A stretch of DNA of 64,000 nucleotides, taken from the NCBI GenBank assembly GCA_029858255.1, contig JAOUFJ010000007.1, positions 25,578 through 89,577 on the forward strand, given 5' to 3'. The notes beneath the pieces were generated by a model. That model was not told the origin of the DNA, searched no databases, and worked only from the letters and a program-made list of their open reading frames with translations. Of the stretch, positions 42,061 to 50,616 are shown piece after piece. A program made the position numbers and the translations under genes. The DNA comes from a candidate division WOR-3 bacterium. GTDB taxonomy: Bacteria; Hydrothermota; Tepidihabitantia; SM23-42. Numbering within the stretch: position 1 is the first letter of the stretch; each line of letters begins with the position of its first letter.

Positions 42061-44814
42061 ATGAAATACTTGCTATGTTTTTTGATTGCAGTAAATATCC
42101 TGGTTGCAGGCAACACACGACCAGCCGATATGCCAGGCATAGAAATCGAAACCAATGCTGAGGGAACGAGGTTTGTCACTGACCCATCAGGTGATACCGA
42201 TCCGCTGAAGGTCACCACCGATTTCTACGGAAACCAACGCGCCGAAGTAATATGGGTGGACCGCAACCATCAAAATGCGATCGCCCAGCATACGGCGATC
42301 GCCGGAAATGGCATGTGGATACAGGCAGGTTGGTACCTGAACAACGAAAGGACGAATTTATACCGGACTCTTGGCACAAACACACCGATATGGTCTTTCC
42401 CGATGCCTGAAGCCGATTGGTTCATCTCAATCGATGTTTCGATGGACGGTGCAGGCATCGGAGCCCTCGCCGCGGGTGAAGCATGCTACAGTTTCTCATC
42501 CGCGAGCGCCGCGCCGAATTGGGTTTACAGCCTGCCCATGGGATTCAACTATTCTTCGAGCGCCCAGGGGCCGACGATAAGTGTAACCGATGATGGGTCG
42601 GTCTACGCCGCGCTCGCCGGGCAGGCCGGGCAAGGCCGCCTCTTCCTTTTTAATGCTTCCGGGGATACTATCCGCACGATCAGCTTCAATCCGACCCTGG
42701 GTATCTACGGCGTTGACATGGCAAATGACGGTTCGGTGTTCTGCGTTTCCACATATAACGCGATATATGTATTCAATGAGGACGGTTCGCGTCGTGATTC
42801 AATTACACAATATGGCCAGACCCCGGCGAAGATCTCGGCCGATGGCAAGTATCTAGTTAAAGGAGATTTCTACACACGCGTCTACCTTTACCGATGGAAC
42901 GGCTCAAATTACGATCAAGTGTGGCAGTATCCGACTGGACACCCGTGGGTCACTTCAGTCGCGATATCAGATGACGGGTCTACGATCATGGCCGGAACGT
43001 ACCAGTACAGCCCGAGCAATTCCGGCAAGGTCTTGCTCTTCGATTCCTCGTCAGCAACACCACTCTGGCAATATACACAGTATGGCGATTACGTACCATC
43101 CTGTGCTCTGAGTGAAGATGGTTCACGAGCCGTTGCTGGTTCTTGGGGCCAATACAACGCAACCTTCGGTGATGTGCTGACCGTCTTTGACCGTAATTCA
43201 TCAACGCCCATATTCCAGCTCTTAGATGACATCGACGAACCAGGATCGATTTTTTCAGTCGGCATCTCAAAAGATGGCTCGTTCATAACGGCCGGTGGGA
43301 AAGCCGTTCACGCCCGCCAATTCGGAAACGGTGGCGAGGTCTACGCGATACGCATGCTCGACCCCCTGACCAATGATGTCGGTATCGAACGGATCAACGC
43401 ACCAGCCGCTTTCCTGCAGGTGGGGCAGAACATCACCCCTCAGGCGGTTGCCCGCAATTACGGGGCGCAAGCTGCCAGCTTCAGCGTAGTATGCTACATC
43501 CATGACTCGCTTGCGCAGCCTCTCTACGGTGATACGACCACGGTGAGTGGACTGGCGTCCGGTTCAAGCACCACAGTCAGTTTCTCGCCGAACTGGAACG
43601 TACCGGCATACGGTCGATATCTGACAAGCGTTTTCACCACGCTGTCAGGTGATGAATTTCCGCAGAACGACACACTCGTGCAGAGCAGTATCTGTTATCA
43701 TGACGGCTCTGTATTGGGCATTTCTTATCCTTTTTCCGAGATCACGCTAAACTACACGAATGCACCCCGCGTTACCGTTGCGAACCACGGCAGCTATGCC
43801 GAGCAGATACCGGTCAACTGCGAAATATACGATGACCTGGGTACGCTTATCTACACCGGAAACGGGCAATGTTATCTCAATCCGTTCGAATCCCAGGTCG
43901 TAAGTATCGCTCCAAGCTGGAGTCCTAACGATACCGGACTATACGATGTGTATTTCTTCACCGAAGTGCCGGACGATTATGTGCCGTCCAACGATACAAT
44001 GACGACTAATTCCCACACAACAACCGAAATAATTTATGATGACGGATTTCTTGACATCTACGGCATAGTAGCATCAACTTTCGCCGACAACAAATTCGCC
44101 GAAAAAATGATCCCGTGTCTTTCTCCACCATACTACATTACACGGGTTCGGTTCTACTGCAGCAACGATTCGATGATAGCCGTATCGTTGAATAAGGATT
44201 CACTCGGCCTGCCCGGACTGGCCTCGTCCTACTACCTGGCTCTGCCCGACACTATCAGTTCGGCCGGCGCGGGTTGGGCGGTGAAAGAATTTGAACCGCC
44301 GATACAGCTGACCAATAGCGACCCTTTCTGGATGGTTATTCACTGGTTATCAAATTCGCCAACTCAACCTGGCATAGGCATGGATAATACACAACCGCTG
44401 GACAATCTTTCATATTGGTACTGGACCGATCCCGGCGATCCAGGCTGGCATGCCTGGACGACGTACGACTTCATGATGAGAGTCATGACGGTAAGCGAAG
44501 TTGGTATCGAATCATGGGAAAACAAATCGGTCAATCAATTCATGCTTCCCGCACCAAGCCCAAATCCCTTCGTGAGAGATCTGAGGATAAGTTTCTCAAT
44601 GCCGTACAACGGTTCACTATCACTGAAGATGTATGATATTGCGGGCAGGCTCGTCGCAAACATTGCCGACGGGAATTTTGATGCGGGCGAACATGAAATA
44701 ATATGGAATGGAAATGATGACAAAGGCCGGGAAATATGTTCGGGCGTCTATTTCCTTAAAGCCATTTTTGAGAAAGCGGTTATGACGCGTAAGGTCATCC
44801 TGCTCGCAGAATAA
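42061..44814 (+). CDS. Large secreted beta-propeller protein with C-terminal FlgD-like sorting-type domain
   Basis: A 917-residue exported protein. After the signal peptide (1 to about 16), residues ~50-450 form WD/PQQ-like propeller repeats marked by SxDGSxxxAG (VSMDGAGIGALAAG, ISDDGSTIMAGTY, LSEDGSRAVAGS, ISKDGSFITAGG). Next are two CARDB-like Ig segments (~450-655), then a domain of about 180 residues. The last ~75 residues (SPNPFVRDLRISFSMPYNG to YFLKAIFEKAVMTRKVILL) are a FlgD-like/type-A C-terminal domain used for export sorting in several phyla. Its stop is 2 bp from that of the convergent solute-binding gene. Role unknown. Confidence 0.87.
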   Translation: MKYLLCFLIAVNILVAGNTRPADMPGIEIETNAEGTRFVTDPSGDTDPLKVTTDFYGNQRAEVIWVDRNHQNAIAQHTAIAGNGMWIQAGWYLNNERTNLYRTLGTNTPIWSFPMPEADWFISIDVSMDGAGIGALAAGEACYSFSSASAAPNWVYSLPMGFNYSSSAQGPTISVTDDGSVYAALAGQAGQGRLFLFNASGDTIRTISFNPTLGIYGVDMANDGSVFCVSTYNAIYVFNEDGSRRDSITQYGQTPAKISADGKYLVKGDFYTRVYLYRWNGSNYDQVWQYPTGHPWVTSVAISDDGSTIMAGTYQYSPSNSGKVLLFDSSSATPLWQYTQYGDYVPSCALSEDGSRAVAGSWGQYNATFGDVLTVFDRNSSTPIFQLLDDIDEPGSIFSVGISKDGSFITAGGKAVHARQFGNGGEVYAIRMLDPLTNDVGIERINAPAAFLQVGQNITPQAVARNYGAQAASFSVVCYIHDSLAQPLYGDTTTVSGLASGSSTTVSFSPNWNVPAYGRYLTSVFTTLSGDEFPQNDTLVQSSICYHDGSVLGISYPFSEITLNYTNAPRVTVANHGSYAEQIPVNCEIYDDLGTLIYTGNGQCYLNPFESQVVSIAPSWSPNDTGLYDVYFFTEVPDDYVPSNDTMTTNSHTTTEIIYDDGFLDIYGIVASTFADNKFAEKMIPCLSPPYYITRVRFYCSNDSMIAVSLNKDSLGLPGLASSYYLALPDTISSAGAGWAVKEFEPPIQLTNSDPFWMVIHWLSNSPTQPGIGMDNTQPLDNLSYWYWTDPGDPGWHAWTTYDFMMRVMTVSEVGIESWENKSVNQFMLPAPSPNPFVRDLRISFSMPYNGSLSLKMYDIAGRLVANIADGNFDAGEHEIIWNGNDDKGREICSGVYFLKAIFEKAVMTRKVILLAE

Positions 44815-44816
44815 TC

Positions 44817-46034
44817 TTACTTCAACTCGAGACGCAGACGTTCGGCGGCGTCGTCAAGCGCCTCATCGGGCTTGCGTTCAAGCCTCATCGCTTCCTCAAT
44901 TGCGTCGTTGAGATATATACGCCCGGCAAACCATTCCTTGCTTTTTGGCTCGGTCCGGGCAAAATCGAGCTGACCGACGATCTTCTCGTAGGCCGGGTTT
45001 TCGGCAACGAATTTTTGATAAGCTTCTGTCTTGGTGGTACTACGCCTTGTCGGTAAATAGTAACTAGCTTCAGTCCAGCGCATCTGATTTTGTGGTTCCA
45101 GGAACCATTTTATGAACTCCCATGCCAATTCTTTCTCGGCTTTACTGGCCTTCCTGAACATGCCAATATTCGTGCCGGCGATCACGATGGATCGAACCCT
45201 GCCCTGGGGAAAAGGCGCGACGCCGATCTCGAACGGAACCTTACCTTTCATGAATGCCCAGGAAACAATGGATGCAGGAATCATCGCAACGTTACCAGAG
45301 AGGAATTCATCCTGTCGCTGAAAACCAGGATTGAGATAAAAAAGACTGTCCCTTACGAGTGCCACAAGGTACTCGATTACTCCGTTGCCTTCGGGCGAAT
45401 TGAACCCCGGCTGACCTTCCGTTTCATCGAAAAGTATGCCTCCTTGTTGATACAGCATGGTCGAAAAGTACCACACGTCGAGCGGCCAGGATGTTGGCCA
45501 GACACCGCTTTCCCTAATGCGCAAGCAGACCCGCCTGAAATCGGTCCAGTCCACGGGAAATGAATCAATACCATATTTGTCGAACAGATCAGCATTGTAA
45601 TAGAATACAGGAACGCTTTTGTTAAAAGGCAGGGTTACGAGAGTCGTATCGTATGTATTATCTTCAATGAACACCGGGAAGAAGTCCTGCAAATTGAAAT
45701 CCTTCTCCACTCGAACGAATTCGGCAAGCGGCACCAGTTCGCCAGCTTGAAAAAATTGATCGGTCCACGATTCGTACATCTGAGCGATTACCGGCGGATT
45801 GCTCGACGCAATGGCTCCCATTAGTTTCTGCGCAAGGACATCATACGAACCCATGTGCACCCCGCGTACCTCTCCTTCGGGATGGAGACTATTGAAATCG
45901 CTGATCATTTCGCTCAGACGCCGGCCGAGCGGCCCCCCCATTACGTGCCAGAAGTCGACCACTACCTTCTGCTCTCGCTTGCAGCACATAGTGAGCAGCA
46001 AGCAAAGAGTAAAAGCAAAACGCACCCTGCTCAT
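44817..46034 (-). CDS. ABC transporter substrate-binding lipoprotein (family 1, sugar type)
   Basis: A 405-residue lipoprotein with lipobox LTMCC (Cys17/18). The mature part has the features of family 1 extracellular solute-binding proteins: VVDFWHVMGGPLGRRLSEMISDFNSLHPE at the N-terminus, LVTLPFNKSVPVFYYNADLFDKYGID and the lipid-facing EFIKWFLEPQNQMRW. These proteins bind sugars, glycerol-3-phosphate or related compounds. No permease or ATPase genes are in the window, so it is an orphan component here. It follows the peptidase/propeller gene by 32 bp in the same direction; its Shine-Dalgarno is weak. Confidence 0.92.
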   Translation of the reverse strand: MSRVRFAFTLCLLLTMCCKREQKVVVDFWHVMGGPLGRRLSEMISDFNSLHPEGEVRGVHMGSYDVLAQKLMGAIASSNPPVIAQMYESWTDQFFQAGELVPLAEFVRVEKDFNLQDFFPVFIEDNTYDTTLVTLPFNKSVPVFYYNADLFDKYGIDSFPVDWTDFRRVCLRIRESGVWPTSWPLDVWYFSTMLYQQGGILFDETEGQPGFNSPEGNGVIEYLVALVRDSLFYLNPGFQRQDEFLSGNVAMIPASIVSWAFMKGKVPFEIGVAPFPQGRVRSIVIAGTNIGMFRKASKAEKELAWEFIKWFLEPQNQMRWTEASYYLPTRRSTTKTEAYQKFVAENPAYEKIVGQLDFARTEPKSKEWFAGRIYLNDAIEEAMRLERKPDEALDDAAERLRLELK

Positions 46035-46066
46035 GCCTTTGTAAGGGGAAAAGGATTAATCGATGA

Positions 46067-48877
46067 TCACCAATCCGGGCTGAGCGTCAAATAGAACTTC
46101 CACTCTGAACGCTGGGAGTCCGTATCGCTGTTATAGTATTCGTACCAGCCCTTCAGGTTATGGGCTCGCGCGAAATCCACCCTGAATATGATATACATGA
46201 AAGTGAATCTCAACCCCGCTCCAATGCCGAGTTTGAGGTCCTTGAGACGGAAGCCCCCGTCGGTTTCGTAGAATTTGAAGGAATCCGTGTGCACGGCGCC
46301 GAAATCAGCGAAAAGGTCCGCGCGGATATTTCTTATCTCGAGCGGTATTGGAAAGGCAATGTTCAGCCGGTCGATGAAAGGAAAACGAAACTCGAGATTC
46401 AGAAAACCTATCTTACTTCCGGTAAACGCCCAATAATCATAACCACGCAAAGAATATGGACCACCAATAGACCAATAATCGAGGTCCTCGCCGAAACTGC
46501 CGGCGAGCACCAGGCGTGATGCAAAGCTCGCACGGGGCGATAGACCGAAATATCTTCGATAGTCGAGGACCGCACTCTTCAGGTCTTTGTTGCTGAATAC
46601 CGTAGCATAACCACCTATCCTGAAACGCCTTCCATCATGAGGACCGAGCTGCCCGTATTTAATGTTATCAAAAACCAATGCGATCTCCGGATAGAAAAAA
46701 TTGTAATCCGCTGTCTGGGACCAACTGGAACTGTAGAACGGGAAATAGTCCAGCCATCGTGTTTCGTAAAGCTTGTAAGCATACAAACCCAATTCAACTC
46801 TGAAAAACCGGTCAAGCGGGTATTGAACGGCACCGCCCAATCCAAGACGGCGCCAGACCAGAAGGTCATATCGATCAGAGAAATAGTCAAGATATTGAAA
46901 AACCGATACGCCGTAATCGGCTCGCTTTTTCAAGTACCAGTAATTTACGAATATGTCTGAACTCAGAATGCTGCCGTAGAAGTTGGAGGCGAACTGGAAA
47001 TGATGGTTCCCCAGTATGTCACTCACCCCGATCTGCCCCACGCCGGAAAAACCGAGCACCGAATAGTATTCAGCGCTCGCCGAGAAATAATCAAATGTAA
47101 ATTTGGGTTTGTATTTCTTTATATCGTCTTCATCGAGCGGTTCGGGTGCATAGTAATCACCCTGTGCGATTTCAGTACTGTCAACGCCTTTGTAGTCGAG
47201 CATCTTGGTCAAGGGATCTTTCACAATACATACGTCGTAGCCGTAGTCATTGTAGTAAGAAAATGCGACTTTGCTGCCATCTGCTGAAATAGAAGGGTAG
47301 TAGATGCCGCTGAAGACATCGGTCTTCTTGCTGACTCTCCCCTCTTCTTTTGAATAATAATAGAGGTTGTAGGCAGAGTCGTAATCAGCCACAAAATAGA
47401 TGCTGCCGTCAGGTGCGAATGTTGTAGATGCAAGGTACTTGGAGCGCGGCGAAACTCTTGTTATTTCTCCGTGTTCGTATACAAATAGACCATGCTGGCC
47501 GTAGTAATAATCCTCATTCGAATCGGGGCGGTCAGAAATGAAAGTAATCATATCGTCAGAGAGGATGTCCGGATCGCTCTCCGAATATATATCATTCGTG
47601 ACATTCTCAATAATGCCTGTCTCGACATCACATACATAGATATCAGAATACGAATCCTTCAGGCCAGCAAAAACGATCTTTTTACCGTCCGGGCTGAATT
47701 TTGGTGCATAGATGCCGGTAAGGTCGAATTTCAGACGTTTGTATACTTTCCCGTTTGAAGCATTCACAATATATAGTACATCATCCCCCCGGGATTTTGC
47801 AGCGAAAGTAACGTACTCGCCATCCCGCGACCACGACAGACCGCCATGATAAAGATGCAATCCCTCGTAGCCCGCGGAATATGCCGACTTCACCAATTTT
47901 CCGATAAGCCTACCGTCGATGCTCGACACAACGAGGATCTGCGCCGTACCACCTTGATCGCTGATAAAGGCGATCTTGTCACCGTTCGGCGATATGGCCG
48001 TCGATACATTGTAGATCGAATTCATCTTCTTATGGTCGTAAATTATCCGGCCAAAGTTATCAAAATAATCCATTTCATCCACTTCTGGCCAATACTGCAT
48101 CTGGTAGTACCTGAGCCAGCGCTTGTTGAATTCGTCGGGCGTGACGCCGAAAGCAGCCAGGAATGCCGGTTCCAGATTTCGTTTCATCTTCATGAGGTGA
48201 AGAAACTCGCCAACTTTTTCACGACCATATTTCTCAGCTACATATTTATAGAAAGCCTGGCCTTCCTTATATACTATCCAACCTCCATAGCCACCAAGCG
48301 AATAGATCGGGATGAGTTTGTTGTTGACCACAAGGTCTCTAATGAATATATCGGCATCAACATCCCAACCCTGCGACATGAATTCACAGTGTCCTTCAAA
48401 AACCCATAAAGGCACTGAGTAGAGTATATCACCACTGAAAATCGCTTCCAGACGTGACGGAAAAAATATTGCGAACTGGAAAATATGGGTCAATTCATGT
48501 ACCAAAACGTGTCGGAAATCCTCGTAATCTCCAGTAAAAGGAACGACCATCCGGTTCTTCAATATCTCCGAGAACCCGCCGGTAGCCTCCTCGATAAGTT
48601 CGAGCAAAATGTTCGTCTGTGAAAAATCGTTCGGTGAATTGTATATTATCGCTGGTATCGTGAAATCGATCTCCATGCCCAATTCCTCACTGAGCATCGC
48701 ATAGCCATCCTCGAGGACAATTTCGGCGAAAGCTGCCAGTTCATCACATCCCTGGTAGAAATAAATATTGAAATGTTCTGTTTCGAGGACGCGGAAATCG
48801 AAGTCTTTGTACTGGATCTTGTTCTGACCAAAGTACTGCGTAAAAATCATTAATCCAAATATCATCATGCTATTCAT
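46067..48877 (-). CDS. Metallopeptidase-like protein with TolB-type propeller and C-terminal outer-membrane barrel
   Basis: A 936-residue protein with three parts. The N-terminal ~270 residues resemble gluzincin peptidase MA-like domains: HELTH at 127-131 with Glu128, and a candidate third ligand Glu161 or Glu165 in WVFEGHCEF. Residues ~280-600 are PD40/TolB propeller repeats (SPNGDKIAFISDQGG, FSPDGKKIVFAG, ADGSKVAFSY). The last ~330 residues look like an Omp85/BamA-type barrel (SLRGYDYWAFTGSKIGFLNLEFRFPF), ending FYLTLSPDW with a terminal aromatic. The family is known only from genome data. The start is fixed by the promoter. Confidence 0.83.
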   Translation of the reverse strand: MNSMMIFGLMIFTQYFGQNKIQYKDFDFRVLETEHFNIYFYQGCDELAAFAEIVLEDGYAMLSEELGMEIDFTIPAIIYNSPNDFSQTNILLELIEEATGGFSEILKNRMVVPFTGDYEDFRHVLVHELTHIFQFAIFFPSRLEAIFSGDILYSVPLWVFEGHCEFMSQGWDVDADIFIRDLVVNNKLIPIYSLGGYGGWIVYKEGQAFYKYVAEKYGREKVGEFLHLMKMKRNLEPAFLAAFGVTPDEFNKRWLRYYQMQYWPEVDEMDYFDNFGRIIYDHKKMNSIYNVSTAISPNGDKIAFISDQGGTAQILVVSSIDGRLIGKLVKSAYSAGYEGLHLYHGGLSWSRDGEYVTFAAKSRGDDVLYIVNASNGKVYKRLKFDLTGIYAPKFSPDGKKIVFAGLKDSYSDIYVCDVETGIIENVTNDIYSESDPDILSDDMITFISDRPDSNEDYYYGQHGLFVYEHGEITRVSPRSKYLASTTFAPDGSIYFVADYDSAYNLYYYSKEEGRVSKKTDVFSGIYYPSISADGSKVAFSYYNDYGYDVCIVKDPLTKMLDYKGVDSTEIAQGDYYAPEPLDEDDIKKYKPKFTFDYFSASAEYYSVLGFSGVGQIGVSDILGNHHFQFASNFYGSILSSDIFVNYWYLKKRADYGVSVFQYLDYFSDRYDLLVWRRLGLGGAVQYPLDRFFRVELGLYAYKLYETRWLDYFPFYSSSWSQTADYNFFYPEIALVFDNIKYGQLGPHDGRRFRIGGYATVFSNKDLKSAVLDYRRYFGLSPRASFASRLVLAGSFGEDLDYWSIGGPYSLRGYDYWAFTGSKIGFLNLEFRFPFIDRLNIAFPIPLEIRNIRADLFADFGAVHTDSFKFYETDGGFRLKDLKLGIGAGLRFTFMYIIFRVDFARAHNLKGWYEYYNSDTDSQRSEWKFYLTLSPDW

Positions 48878-48883
48878 AGCATA

Positions 48884-48911
48884 ATTATACTCAAGCCCCC
48901 ATACGTGTCAA
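48884..48911 (-). promoter_or_regulatory. Promoter of the peptidase/propeller/barrel gene (leaderless type)
   Basis: Minus strand TTGACA (48906-48911), 16-bp spacer, TATAAT (48884-48889), then 6 nt to the ATG. Divergent from the LpxH-like gene promoter, with 6 bp between the -35 boxes. Confidence 0.9.
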
Positions 48912-48917
48912 CGGTCG

Positions 48918-48945
48918 TTGACTCACTACCTGCAATTTGTATAAT
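48918..48945 (+). promoter_or_regulatory. Promoter of the LpxH-like gene (leaderless type)
   Basis: TTGACT (48918-48923), 16-bp spacer, TATAAT (48940-48945), then 6 nt to the ATG at 48952. It rules out the TTG at 48937, which lies in the spacer. Confidence 0.9.
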
Positions 48946-48951
48946 GAGACG

Positions 48952-49656
48952 ATGCATGTTTTCGTAAGCGACGCCCACATTCGTACCGACAGCAGCGAGC
49001 GCTGCCGAATGCTAGTGAAGTTCCTGCAGGAAATCCGGCCAAATCTTACAGATTTGTATATTCTGGGTGATCTATTCGAGATCTGGTTCGAGTACTATCT
49101 GGTCTTTCCAAAAGACTATTTCAGACTCCTCGCTGTCCTTTACAGCATACTGAACGAAGGCAAGAACATTCACTATATACTGGGCAATCATGAAATAGCA
49201 ATAGGAAATTTCCTGAAGAATTTCGGATTCATCGTACACCGAGGGTCAACCGTTTTCGACATCGACGGCCGGCGGGTGCTGCTCGCCCACGGAAACACCA
49301 TCGACAAGCGTCTGTGGACGTCAATATGGGAAAGCTTGCTTACCTCAAAGCTGAATCACATGCTATTCCGTCTAGTCCATCCGGATCTCGGTATTTCACT
49401 CGCCCAGTGTATTGCCAGGTTCTCTCGAATACAAAGTCCGAGCAGGAGGCTCGACAGCATGCTGGAGAATTATGCATCACGCATGCTGCATGATGTCGAC
49501 ATAGTAATGCTGGCCCATTCACACAATCCCGTTTTCAGGAAGATGGCGCGCAACAAATATTACATAAATACCGGGGACTGGGTTAAGCACTTTTCGTACG
49601 CCACGATCGAAAACGGTAATGTTTCACTGAGATATTACGGACAACCGACTCTTTGA
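48952..49656 (+). CDS. UDP-2,3-diacylglucosamine diphosphatase-like metallophosphoesterase (LpxH-like)
   Basis: A 234-residue calcineurin-like phosphoesterase. Metal ligands: DxH at 7-9 (FVSDAHI), GDLFE with Asp40, GNHE with Asn79 and His80, HGN with His113, and AHSHNP near the C-terminus. LpxH normally has HGD and GHTH, so two ligand environments differ slightly. LpxH hydrolyses UDP-2,3-diacylglucosamine in lipid A synthesis. With LapA/LapB and outer-membrane proteins in the window, a lipid A role is plausible but not proven. Confidence 0.82.
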   Translation: MHVFVSDAHIRTDSSERCRMLVKFLQEIRPNLTDLYILGDLFEIWFEYYLVFPKDYFRLLAVLYSILNEGKNIHYILGNHEIAIGNFLKNFGFIVHRGSTVFDIDGRRVLLAHGNTIDKRLWTSIWESLLTSKLNHMLFRLVHPDLGISLAQCIARFSRIQSPSRRLDSMLENYASRMLHDVDIVMLAHSHNPVFRKMARNKYYINTGDWVKHFSYATIENGNVSLRYYGQPTL

Positions 49657-49722
49657 GTACGAACCTGATGGTTCGCTGATCGCAGGCAAGGTAATACAGC
49701 AGGTCCCACTCGCCGTAGAGCA

Positions 49723-50616
49723 TCACCGAGAGAAGTATTTCTTAAATATCTTGGTAACCCGGTAGCGGAATCCTCTGATGGATCTTATAGCATCGATATT
49801 CTCCAGTGCTGCTTTCCGGCCACGCTCGACCAGTTGATCGATCGAATTGAAATCAGCCCAGTGAAAATCATGGACGTCTGGCATAACCACCAGATCTGCT
49901 CTGGCAAGAACACGCCGGTCAAGGTGGTATTTCATGAATGAGTACGAACGCTGGTTAATCTGGAATCCGGTGCTAGGCTCGCCCTGAAATTTCGGGCGCT
50001 GGCTCAAGTATACGGCAAGCACGCTTCCAGCACCCATGCTGCGCAGCGGCTCGACAGGAATGTTGTCGATGACCCCGCCATCGACGAGCAACCGTTGTGC
50101 CTGGACAAAAGGCGGGAAGATTCCGGGTATGGCACAGCTTGCCCAAACTGCTTCTGCAAGCGGTCCATTCCTGAAGACGACCTCTTCACCGCTCTGGATA
50201 TCGAGCGCATTGCATGCGAAACGAATCGAGCAATCATCGAAACTGCTTCCGCCGAACATGTCTCGAAATATTTTCCTGGTCGCATCATACTTTGAGTGTG
50301 ATCTCTTGAACAGCAATGAACCAAGATAAAACTTCTCAAAAAGTTCATGCCTGAAGCGCTCGAAAATATTCTTCTCGCTGGTGTAGAACTTATCGAGTTC
50401 CAGGTTCTTGAATTCTTCCGATGCGATCATCGAGCTGGCTCTCTGCCTCAATCCCCGGGCCGTACCCTGCAGGCAATACAGAGCGCCAACTACTGAGCCG
50501 ATCGAGGTTCCGGCTACGTATGCTGGTCTTATTCCATGCTCTTCAAGGACCTCCAATACTCCAACATGAGCCAGGCCCTTTGCTCCACCGCCACCCAGGG
50601 CTATACCGAAGCTCAT
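49723..50616 (-). CDS. Patatin-like phospholipase family protein (RssA-like)
   Basis: A 297-residue cytoplasmic hydrolase with the patatin catalytic dyad: the oxyanion loop LGGGGAKGLAHVG, Ser38 in GTSIGS and the Asp in LVDGGVIDNIP. These enzymes hydrolyse phospholipid acyl esters; the bacterial RssA/YchK group has an unclear role. Its ATG overlaps the stop of the GGDEF gene (ATGA), so it is the last gene of the HEAT-guaA-GGDEF-patatin unit. Confidence 0.92.
   Translation of the reverse strand: MSFGIALGGGGAKGLAHVGVLEVLEEHGIRPAYVAGTSIGSVVGALYCLQGTARGLRQRASSMIASEEFKNLELDKFYTSEKNIFERFRHELFEKFYLGSLLFKRSHSKYDATRKIFRDMFGGSSFDDCSIRFACNALDIQSGEEVVFRNGPLAEAVWASCAIPGIFPPFVQAQRLLVDGGVIDNIPVEPLRSMGAGSVLAVYLSQRPKFQGEPSTGFQINQRSYSFMKYHLDRRVLARADLVVMPDVHDFHWADFNSIDQLVERGRKAALENIDAIRSIRGFRYRVTKIFKKYFSR

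Noticed and set aside
48937..48951. LpxH-like gene starting at TTG 48937
   Set aside because: The TTG is within the promoter spacer, upstream of the expected transcription start.
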